Part shown: positions 38,401-50,400 of the stretch, in pieces
Numbering within the stretch: the stretch's first letter is position 1
How the letters are laid out: every line of letters begins with the position of its first letter
Source of the DNA: Nematostella vectensis
Taxonomy: Eukaryota > Cnidaria > Anthozoa > Actiniaria > Edwardsiidae
Assembly: GCF_932526225.1 (NCBI RefSeq)
Contig: NC_064035.1
Location: forward strand, 17,349,969-17,413,968
Reading direction: 5' to 3'
Length of the DNA: 64,000 bases
Program-made: the position numbers and the translations under genes
Notes under the pieces: model-generated
The model's input: the letters and a program-made list of their open reading frames with translations, nothing else
What the model was told of the DNA's origin: nothing
Databases searched by the model: none

Positions 38401-41400
38401 TGGTAGTGGTACAGTGTGTGGAAGGTACAACAAAGCTTGGCTCCAAACCAAGTACCCCCTTGAGTGTATTTTTAGTGAGCATTGTAAGCACTGTCACTGG
38501 GGTGGTCAATTCCAGAGGGTTTATTGCGTCCCCAGTGGTTCTTTTACGTCCCTTCAATTCAGGTTAGTGTAGTGCAGCTTGAACGGGACCTCCGGTTTAA
38601 TGTCCTTATCCGAGAAGACTGGAAACACGGGAGAATAAATTCAACTCACTTGTGACACAAATTCGAATCAAGACAGGAAACCGAAAAAAAAACACAGTTT
38701 GAGCCAGGATTTGAACCTGGGCACAGCGATGAGAGGCCGATGCGCTAACACACTAGGTCAGTCGTGCTTCCACGATTGCATTAGTTCCGGCGATTGAACT
38801 TGGTTCCTCTTTATCAACAAGGGAGTGTTATTAAATGAACCCCATTTATATATACACAAGAACCATAATAGATTATGTGTGCCGTAAATATTATCAGTCC
38901 TTTTTAGGCGCATCTGTGTGAAAACAACTCTTGATACGTCAGTAAAACGACGCCAGTCTTTCCTTTATTTATATATCAATAGCGGCAGTAAAGCGTTTAT
39001 GGTCGAACACATGTAAAACATTAAACCTTTTTTCCCGTAGTAATTACATGCTGATTGCTTGATTTGTTGGTCGCGGTTTTGTAGATATGACAGTAGCGCT
39101 GTGCAGTCATTTTGTTTTCAAGTCGGGAGCTTGCCAGATTAACACTTAAAGAAAGGCTGGTCCGCGACACCCTGTCTCCAAATGGCATGTTTTAAGAAGT
39201 GACACATCTTGATTGATCGAAATGTTTTTGATCAAGCGGTTTTTCGAGGTGAGGTTTGAATTCTGTTTAGCGACTCTTACAAATAATTTCCGGTAACCAT
39301 TTCTCATGTTGAAATTCAAAAGTTACCTTCTTAATTTTTGTCAACATAGTAGTTGTTTGAGCTCCTAGCATGGCTAGATTATTTTTTATATGAATGCTCC
39401 AATTTATAGGCATACTGGCAGTGTATACTAAGCTTTAAGTAATAATTGGTGGGAGAAACCTTCATTCAGTGATTCCTTGGTGTGACTTCGTGCTACAAGC
39501 ACTTGAGCTAACGCACAACGCGCATTTATAGTCGAACTACCTTTCGAGAGTTTTTGTTCTAGTCATTAGAATTTAAAAGCTGATCATCATTAAATATTGA
39601 TCACTATATCTGTATAAGCGGCGGAAAGAGTTGACGAATGCCGACGAATTCATTTAAAAGAAAAACATCAAGGTCTTGGGACGGTTGCTAGTGTTTTCCT
39701 TTTTTTTCCAAGGCCAAATCTCAGCCTTTTCCCCGCAAGTCGTATCCACTTATCTCGAGATGACGAGCCCGCGCACAGTCGTCTTTGAGGTCTAGCTTAT
39801 CCATCATCGGCGCTTTACAGGCGCTTTATAATACCAATGATCCAATGAGTGTTATTTTCCCGGAATTAGAAAGTGAATTGAGCGACTTGGCGATAATGCC
39901 AAAGATTCTTAGTAGATTTAATGATGATTTAGGGATCTTTTAAAGTGAAAAAAAAAAAAAAAAATCCCGAGGTAGAAACTTCGGGAGGGTGGGGGTGGTG
40001 GGGGAAGGGGGGGGGGGGGAGGTCTAGTGCCAAGTCGAAAGAAAAAGAAAATGATGATTCTTATTTTTTGTCAAAATTATGTCAAATTATACGAATACAT
40101 GCTGCGAATATAAGATGTCGAGTTCTGTATATAAATGATTGTTAAAAAAAGTACATTGGGATAAGAGGGTTGGGAGGGGTCACCTCTATCCATTTTGTTC
40201 TCGGATTTCTTCTATTTTTTTATCTTTACAAGATCCCTTATACCGCAAAAAAAAAAAACGAAACAAAAATCCCTTTATTACCGATATGATAGGTTTGTTC
40301 TCCCCATAAAATTCCTCCAGGTCATATTAATGTATCTTTCACCGGCCCATTGAAGATAAATGCCGTGGCTTGCCGTGTCCGGTTTGAATGATGGGTGCAG
40401 GTCACATTCTAAGGGTAGCTCGATAGATATGGGTATGGCATGTGAAGTGGACGAGGATGGGTCAGTGTCCATTGTAAGAGCCAGGGCTGATTCCTAAACG
40501 TTGGTCTGCTTGATCAGGTGGCCCGCCCTTTTTATACCCGCCGCGCATGGTTAAATATAAACATATATCCTGGTTAAGTATAAAATAAACCATAAACATA
40601 TATGGGAAATAGGGAAAATTGGTGTACGTTTGGGATGATTTTTGCTTCCCCTTGCAGGACAGGACATCCCCCTCCCTTATCCGAGTAAATCAAATAAATC
40701 TACAGCTTGAGTGAGACGAAGTGGTTTTGTTTCAGCCGCTGTCTCCGTCTTACGGACGTCTTGAGTCGTACCAGAAGCTTGAGCCTCTCGGAGAGGGTTC
40801 TTATGCGACCGTCTTCAAGGGGTTATGCACGTGAGCATTTTGTTGTGTTTTCCCATTGACTCTTAAGCTGCCCGTGATTCTTACATCGAGGAATTTGTTC
40901 TTGTTTTACACTCCACCAATCAAATCAATTTTACACAAAAACACATCGATGTCTAGCATTGCGCAATATGTCATCCTTTATTATCTCACGAGAGTATTAA
41001 ACAATTAAAAAAAGGCTTTTCACGCAAACAGTGTATGGCAACCATCAAATACCGTTTACTATTCCAACATAGACGTCGTCCAATCAAATCGCTCGCGAAC
41101 GCGGCACATCTTTTTCAAACCCATGCAAACCGCCCTGGTTGTTCATGCGCCTTTTCCATAATGCGAGGGTATGATTGGTTCTACAGCGCCAACAAGAAAA
41201 TAGTGGCTTTAAAACAGATCCGACTACAAGAGGAAGAGGGCGCGCCATTCACAGCCATCAGGGAAGGTAAATACAACTCACTCTGATGTATTCACTCGTA
41301 TACTCACACACTTTTTTCTTTACGAGCTCGTCTCCTCTCACAGAGGGAGGTGACGGTACAAAACAATGGGATTGATTTTAGCATTATTTGAAAAGCTGCC

Positions 41401-44400
41401 CGTGTCAATGCGTGCTCTGTCTGGTAGATTTCATCCTTTCTCCACCAACTTCGACGCGAAACTCCATGTTTTAAGGTCTAGCAAGGACGAAGACACTTAT
41501 ATAAACTATATAAACAATATAAACTCGCCTTACTCTGTTTGCTATAGTATAAAAAAAAAATTCCAAGTAATATGTGTCATTATATTATATTATATGTCCT
41601 CGTTGTCCTACCCGCGAACGGCGACGGCGGAAAACGATTGAAGACTCAAATAACCAGACGTGAAATGCACTCTGTCTGATACATTTCAGTCGTTTTCCTC
41701 CAACCTGCAGTGGAAAACTCCAAGTTCCACTGTCTAGCGAGGTTGAGAACATTGTTGTGCACTGAAAACCAGACTATCCTTGTTCGCTATGTTAGAAATA
41801 AGGTTCAATGCTTGTCTATACGTTTTGGGGGTCAATAAAAACGAGTGAATTTTATCGAAACTATTTAGAATTGGGCGCTAAGCATGTAAGGTTTTTTGGT
41901 CACGTTTCTCCATGCCGTCGCCGTCGTAGTTGTACTACGGGGTCTAGGGATTACCATTAATGCAACTACTGAATGCGCTTCATATATATTTTTTTCTTTT
42001 TAGCATCATTACTTAAGCAACTAAAGCACGGTAACATCGTCAAGCTTCACGACATTATCCACACTAAAGACACCCTCATGTTCGTGTTTGAGTTCCTGGT
42101 AAGCCCTTTATTGACCAATCAGGGTGAACTATAATCGCGGCAGAGTTATCTTGAGTTGACCAATCAAAGCGTGTATAAAAACCGCCTCCTGTGTCTAGCT
42201 ACTCACCTAATGCTAAATCCTTGTTTTTCATTTGTTTAGGATACGGATTTGAACTGCTATCTGGAGAAATATTCGCGCGGGATTTGTCCACACAATACAC
42301 AGGTGATCTACAATCACTCACACGTTCTAAATGGCGATATACACCGAGGGGGGGGGGGGGGGAGGGATGTTATTGAAGGAGGGTCTAAACATTTTTAGGG
42401 GGGCCTCCGAAAAAAATAGGTCCTCTAAGGGGGGCTCTGAATCTTTTAGGAGCCATACTTTTCGGCTTTAATATTTTACTGATATGATCTAATAGCACAA
42501 ATACAGATTGAATATTAAGCCAAATGACCAATGTTTAATACTTTTTGTCTTTATAAACCATAATATAGATACTTTTCAGTTTTCAGTATATAACAGTTTG
42601 CTTTACCGTGATTTTACATGCAAAAATAAAATAAAATAAAATTACGAAGGCCGAACCCGAAAGATGAAAAAAAGAAGTGAGAAATAACAAGGAAGGAAAC
42701 TTCCTAGTATTTATTTTCCAGATTTAAAGACTCTTTATAACATAACTACCTGAGTTATGGTAGGGGGTACACCCAAAAAAATGTTTACAATTAAAGGGGG
42801 GGGGGGGGGGGGGCTCTGAAATTTTAAGGTGTCTTGAGTAAAAATCCCTCCCCCTCGGTTTATTTAATGGACACTCCCTAAGGTCGGTGCCACATCAGTT
42901 ACTTCTCAATATCATTTTTTTAGCATTTCTATGTTAAAGAGCTTGAAGTTGGTCAAACCTCATTTAGAATAAATGTAGAAGTACTTTTGTACGAACAAGC
43001 TCACTTCATGATATCTGCACAGATGTTTACACCACCAGTCAACTTATTTCCACCTTCCCTCCAATTGTGTCTATAAAGAGCAGGATTTGCCGAGGGGCGG
43101 AGGGACAAGGCGCGCAGTCAAATGAATCATATGGAAAAAGCATAGTATTTGAAAGATTCCTTAATAAGAAATGACCTAGCCTACTTGTAGGCTTTGATAG
43201 TTTTTCCGGCACGAAAACCCCGAAAACACGAAGTTCGCATACCATGGCCGCCATCTTGGATAACGCGATCCGCAGTGGGAGGGGGAGAAAAAATGCGTGG
43301 CGGACGTGGAGTTTTCGTGCCGCAAAAACTATCAAAGCCTACAAGTAGATTAGAAATGACCCACTTTTTGGCCGCCAAGGGGGGTGCGCGCGCACCCTGC
43401 GCACCCCCCCCCCCCCCGTATAAGCACCTGAAGAGCATAAATAAACCTCTACTATAAGGCTCTTAATAATATGCGAATTTTTTTCTTGTTATTTTCTAGT
43501 TGTTTTGCTTCCAGTTATTACGAGGTCTTGCTTACATCCATGACAGAAAGATACTTCACAGGTACCACCTTTTGGTATGCGTTGTCATAGCTCCCATTGA
43601 CCAATGAGCGCAGAGTTTTCGGTGTAAGAGGTTAAGCTGTCTCATCATTTTTTTTTTACCATTGGTCATTTGTGATTTCTAGGTTCGAAGAGTTAACTTT
43701 GATTTATTTAATTATGACATACATACATGGACTTTATTTAAACACGGTAAAGACATCAGGTACACATAATTATTTTTACCAAACACTAAAATATAAAAAC
43801 AACTAAAACTGCTTTCCATGTCTGCCGTGTGGTGAGCCTAGCCCAGCCTTAGAACGTTACATTATTAAGTCACGTTTTAAACTGGTTGAGGGTCTTTGCT
43901 GATCTGAGTTCGGATGGGGATTTATTCAACAAAATTGCCCCGCTCTTTGTCTCGTAGATTGTATGGTTTGGTACAGAAATTAAATATTTGGGTAAGGTAA
44001 TCAGGGGCAAGGTGGATTAGGGACATGATCAAAGATTTCTGTTTTGCCCTTTTGACGGAAACCCTGTCCCATCCAAGCATACCGAGCAAATTGCTAGAGC
44101 TAGTGTCATACTTTGTTTGAGTAATGACTATTTGAAGTTTATCTGCTAGGTTTATGACTAACATAGGTAGGCGATCTAAGAGTCATAATGTCACAAAATG
44201 AATATGCCTTGTGCATTTTGTGCATGTTTACAGATTTCTTCTGATCTGGTATATTAGACATCAAGTAATAATTTATATCAATTTTGCTCAACAGAGATAT
44301 CAAGCCCCAAAACCTGTTGATTAGTGAACGAGGGGAATTGAAATTAGCAGACTTCGGTGAGTGGCTCTTGTCAGCCACAACTTTGTTGATTTAATTCTAA

Positions 44401-47400
44401 ATTAGACTATAAATTATTTAAATAAATTTCGAATTAACCATCTAAAAATCTTTTTTTTTTATGTTATTAACCAATTTCAATCCTAAATATTGCACAAGCT
44501 TTTCCGAACCAGCCGATGGAAATGGATGCTTTCTCGCTCTTGGAATTTTGCTAGGATTAACAAACTTGTGGCCAAGAGACCCTTTTATGCAAGTAAAATA
44601 TGGAATCCTACCAAATTATTCTTATCAATGTCTTTTTTATTTTTTATTTATCAGGGTTGGCGAGAGCAAAGTCTGTCCCAAGCCGGACGTACTCACACGA
44701 AGTGGTGACTTTATGGTAGGATACCTAGTCACCAGTAGGCTTTGACCATATAAGCTGCACTTCTAAAATCCTAGAAAAGTTTGCTGAGCCAAAGAAGAAT
44801 CTTCGGATTCACTTTTTTTTTGTCAGGTACAGACCTCCCGATGTGTTACTTGGCTCCAAGAATTACACTACTTCCCTGGATATATGGTACATAAAAACTT
44901 AATCTAGCGTAATCATAACGATTTCACTTCCCTTGATATTATAACGCGCACCCTTGAAAAAGCGCGCACATCGGCTAGTACGGCATAGGCTGCTCTGTGC
45001 TTGGCATATTACAAAAGAACTACTTGCTTTTTCGTTTTCTATACTGCAGATTCTTGTGAGTTAGATTCTTTCTAGTCATTATTCCGTACATGTGCTATAT
45101 GGGATGTTTTGTCTGTTTTCACAGGGGCGCCGGGTGTATATTTGTAGAGATGTTGACCGGCATTGCCCTCTTTCCCGGCCTGAATGGTCACATCGATCAA
45201 CTAAACAAGATATGGCAAGTAAGAGCCGCTTTTTTTCTTTTGTATTGCTTTGATGATTTTATCAGCTATCCCCAGCCATGTGGCTCCATCCACATCAACT
45301 TTCAAGCTTCTTTATTTGTACCATATTGGGTATACTCGAGTACACCCCATGAATGAGTGTCATCTCCAGATAAATTCTCCCATGATCCATTAGGTGCTTG
45401 GTACCCCAACGGACGAGACTTGGCCCGGTGTCAGTAAACTTCCTGAATACGATCCCGGTGAGTCGAGACGCGGATTTGTTCATCCGATTTCGAATCACTT
45501 GCATATCAGTTATTCTGTGAAATCGGAAAGCTGAAAAAGGTATGACTAACTAGATTAATTTCGTTATCTTTATATACATGTTTAGATATCTTCATCAACT
45601 TTCGCCCTCGCAGAATCGGTCAGTGCATACCCAGGTAAGAAAAGTTTATCCTTCCTTTACCCACGGCCGTAATCACTCCTCTCTCTACCCCTATCCACCC
45701 CTTATCATTGCCCTCGGTTATCTTATGACCAGATCACTTCTTCTTCAACAGGCTAGTGCCTATAGAAGGAGCAGAGCAGCTAGTTGCACGAATGATTCAG
45801 GTTTGTCAGTTATAATGAGCGTGTATGCAGTGTCAGATCCCTTACGAACACGAATCCGATGAGTACACTATGACCGTCACGTCAAAAACATCGCGCTTTT
45901 GCCACTGTCTTTACGTGACCCTAAAAAAACCGTCGCTCTATTGCTATTGTCTTTACACGACCGTAAAAACCATCGCGCCTTTTGCTATTTCTTTTTTACA
46001 TGACCGTAAAAACAATCGCGCTTTTGCTACTGTCTTTACATGACCGAAAAAACCATCTCGCTTTTGCTACTGTCTTTATTTACATGACAGTAATAACCAC
46101 CGCGCTTTTGCTATTGTCTTTACATGACCGTAAAAACCATCGCGCTTTTGCTACTGTCTTTACATGACCATATAAAACATCGCGCTTTTGCTTTTCTCTT
46201 AACATGACCGTAGAAACCATCGCGCTTTTTCTACTGTCTTTACATGACCATATAAACCATCGTGCTTTTGCTAATTTCTTTACATGACCGTAGAAACCAT
46301 CGCGCTTTTGTTATTGTCTTTATATGACCTTAAAAAACAACGCGCTTTTGCTACTGTCTTTACATGACCGTAGAAACCATCGCGCTTTAGCTAATTTCTT
46401 TACATGACCGTAGAAACCATCGCGCTTTTGCTGTTGTCTTCACAGTTGGACCCAAAGAACCGTATATCGGCGAGAGAAGCCATGCGAAGCACTTATTTTA
46501 GCAATCTTCCAAAAGAAATCTATACAATAAGAGATGGTAGGTCATTTCGGTGTTATATGTTGATTTAAAGTTTAGTCTTCGACTTTTATTATTTAAAACT
46601 CGAAGAACCTATTTTTTTCTTTAAAAAGATATTTCCCTTCGTATCCGTAGTTATGTACTACCCGCGAAAAGGGGACACATTCTGTATTTGATTTGTCTTC
46701 TACGGAAGCCCAGCGGGGCCACTGCCCTATTCGGTTTCGCATTTCAATGTTTTGCAATCAACATCACGAGTTTGTATTTTGCTTTTGCGAGTTTGTATTT
46801 TGCTTTTGCTAGTTTGTATTTCGCTTTTGCGAGTTTGTGTTTCTATTTTGCTAGTTTGTATTTTGCTTCTGAGTTTGTATTTCTATTTTGCTAGTTTGTA
46901 TTTTGCTTCTGAGTTTGCATTTTGCTTTTGCTAGTTTGTATTTTGCTTTTGCGAGTTTGTACTTTGCATTTGCGAGTTTGTATTTTGCTTTTGCGAGTTT
47001 GTATTTTGCTTTTGCGAGTTTGTATTTTGCTTTTGCGAGTTTGTATTTTGCATTTGCGAGTTTGTACTTTGCTTTTGCGAGTTTGTATTTTGCTTTTGCG
47101 AGTTTGTATTTTGCTTTTGCGTGTTTGTATTTTGCTTTTGCGAGTTTGTATTTTGCTTTTGCGAGTTTGTATTTTGCTTTCGCGGGTTTGTATTTTGCTT
47201 TTGCGAGTTTGTACTTTGCTTTTGCGAGTTTGTATTTTGCTTTTGATAGTTTGTACTTTGCATTTGCGAGTTTGTACTTTGCTTTTGCGAGTTTGTATTT
47301 TGCTTTTGATAGTTTGTACTTTGCATTTGCGAGTTTGTACTTTGCTTTTGCGAGTTTGTATTTTGCATTTGCGAGTTTGTATTTTGCTTTTGCGAGTTTG

Positions 47401-50400
47401 TATTTTGCTTTTGCTAGTTTGTATTTTGCTTTTGCGAGTTTGTACTTTGCATTTGCGAGTTTGTATTTTGCTTTTGCGAGTTTGTATTTTGCATTTGCTA
47501 GCTTGTACTTTGCATTTGCGAGTTTGTATTTTGCTTTTGCGAGTTTGTACTTTGCATTTGCGAGTTTGCATTTTGCTTTTGCGAGTTTGTACTTTGCATT
47601 TGCGAGTTTGTATTTTGCTTTTGCGAGTTTGTATTTTGCTTTTGCTAGTTTGTATTTCGCTTTTGCGAGTTTGTGTTTCTATTTTGCTAGTTTGTATTTT
47701 GCTTCTGAGTTTGTATTTCTATTTTGCTAGTTTGTATTTTGCTTCTGAGTTTGCATTTTGCTTTTGCTAGTTTGTATTTTGCTTTTGCGAGTTTGTACTT
47801 TGCTTTTGCGAGTTTGTATTTTGCTTTTGCGAGTTTGTATTTTGCTTTTGCTAGTTTGTATTTTGCTTTTGATAGTTTGTATTTTGCTTTTGCGAGTTTG
47901 TATTTCGCTTTTGCGAGTTTGTACTTTGCATTTGCGAGTTTGTATTTTGCTTTTGCGAGTTTGTATTTTGCTTTTGCGAGTTTGTACTTTGCATTTGCGA
48001 GTTTGTATTTTGCATTTGCGAGTTTGCATTTTGCTTTTGCGAGTTTGCATTTTGCTTTTGCGAGTTTGTACTTTGCATTTGCGAGTTTGTATTTTGCATT
48101 TGCGAGTTTGCATTTTGCTTTTGCGAGTTTGTATTTTGCTTTTGCGAGTTTGTATTTTGCTTTTGCGAGTTTGTATTTTGCTTTTGCGAGTTTGTATTTT
48201 GCTTTTGCGAGTTTGCATTTTGCTTTTGCGAGTTTGTATTTTGCTTTTGCGAGTTTGTATTTTGCTTTTGCGTGTTTGTATTTTGCTTTTGCGAGTTTGT
48301 ATTTTGCTTTTGCGAGTTTGTACTTTGCTTTTGCGAGTTTGTATTTTGCTTTTGCGAGTTTGTATTTTGCTTTTGCGAGTTTGTACTTTGCTTTTGCGAG
48401 TTTGTATTTTGCTTTTGCGAGTTTGTATTTTGCTTTTGCGAGTTTGTATTTTGCTTTTGCGAGTTTGTACTTTGCTTTTGCGAGTTTGTATTTTGCTTTT
48501 GCGAGTTTGTATTTTGCTTTTGCGAGTTTGTATTTTGCTTTTGCGAGTTTGTATTTTGCTTTTGCGTGTTTGTATTTTGCTTTTGCGTGTTTGTATTTTG
48601 CTTTTGCGAGTTTGTGTTTTGCTTTTGCGAGTTTGTATTTTGCTTTCGCTAGTTTTTACTTTGCTTTTGCGAGTTTGTACTTTGCTTTTGCGAGTTTGTA
48701 TTTTGCTTTTGCGTGTTTGTATTTTGCATTTGCGAGTTTGTATTTTGCTTTTGCGAGTTTGTATTTTGCTTTTGCGAGTTTGTATTTTGCTTTTGCGTGT
48801 TTGTATTTTGCTTTTGCGAGTTTGTATTTTGCTTTTGCGAGTTTGTATTTTGCTTTTGCGGGTTTGTATTTTGCATTTGCGAGTTTGTATTTTGCTTTTG
48901 CTAGTTTGTATTTTGCATTTGCGAGTTTGTACTTTGCTTTTGCGAGTTTGTATTTTGCATTTGCGGGTTTGTATTTTGCTTTTGCGTGTTTGTATTTTGC
49001 TTTTGCGTGTTTGTATTTTGCTTTTGCGAGTTTGTATTTTGCTTTTGCGAGTTTGTATTTTGCTTTTGCGTGTTTGTATTTTGCTTTTGCGAGTTTGTAT
49101 TTTGCTTTTGCGAGTTTGTACTTTGCTTTTGCGAGTTTGTATTTTGCTTTTGCGGGTTTGTATTTTGCTTTTGCGAGTTTGTACTTTGCTTTTGCGAGTT
49201 TGTATTTTGCTTTTGATAGTTTGTACTTTGCATTTGCGAGTTTGCATTTTGCTTTTGCGAGTTTGTACTTTGCATTTGCGAGTTTGTATTTTGCTTTTGC
49301 GAGTTTGTACTTTGCTTTTGCGAGTTTGCATTTTGCTTTTGCGAGTTTGTACTTTGCATTTGCGAGTTTGTATTTTGCTTTTGCGAGTTTGTATTTTGCT
49401 TTTGCTAGCTTGTACTTTGCTTTTGCGTGTTTGTATTTTGCATTTGCGAGTTTGTATTTTGCTTTTGATAGTTTGTACTTTGCATTTGCGAGTTTGTACT
49501 TTGCTTTTGCGAGTTTGTACTTTGCATTTGCGAGTTTGTACTTCGCATTTGCGAGTTTGTATTTTGCATTTGCTAATTAGTACTTTGCTTTTGCTAGTTT
49601 GTATTTTGCTTTTGCTAGTTTGTATTTTGCTTTTGCGAGTTTGTATTTTGCATTTGCTAGTTTGTACTTTGCTTTTGCGAGTTTGTACTTTGCTTTTGCG
49701 AGTTTGTATTTTGCTTTTGCGAGTTTGTATTTTGCATTTGCGAGTTTGTATTTTGCTTTTGCGAGTTTGCATTTTGCTTTTGCGGGTTTGTATTTTGCTT
49801 TTGCTAGTTAGTACTTTGCATTTGCGAGTTTGTATTTTGCTTTTGCGAGTTTGTACTTTGCGTTTGCGAGTTTGTATTTTGCTTTTGCGAATTTGTACTT
49901 CGCATTTGCGAGTTTGTATTTTGCATTTGCTAGTTTGTACTTTGCATTTGCGAGTTTGTATTTTGCTTTTGCGAGTTTGTATTTTGCTTTTGCGAGTTTG
50001 TATTTTGCTTTTGCGAGTTTGTATTTTGCTTTTGCGAGTTTGTATTTTGCTTTTGCGAGTTTGTATGTTGCTTTTGCTAGTTTGTACTTTGCTTTTGCTA
50101 GTTTGTACTTTGCACTTTGTTTGTACTTTGCTAGTTTGTACTTTTGCTTTTGCGATTTTGTACTTCGCATTTGCGAGTTTGTATTTTGCTTTTGCGAGTT
50201 TGTACTTTGTATATTTTTCGGGGGGGGAGGGGTGGGAATACCCTCAACAGCGGACTCGCAAACTAAAGCAGCTAAATGACTTCCCTTTTATCATTGAGCC
50301 AATCAGCAGACGTTTGCCGTTCCGAAAGTTCTTGTTGCGCACAATATAGATCTCGCATGCGTTTTCGATAAATGGCGCTTCACACGGGATTTTTATTTTT

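Noticed and set aside
38700-38770. Functional tRNA gene
   Set aside because: B-box is good, but acceptor and anticodon stems do not pair; SINE head or pseudogene fits better.
44655-44704. Donor GTGACT for kinase exon 44655
   Set aside because: Would delete the conserved VTLW of the activation segment; the donor GTAGGA at 44716 gives the complete motif and correct phase.
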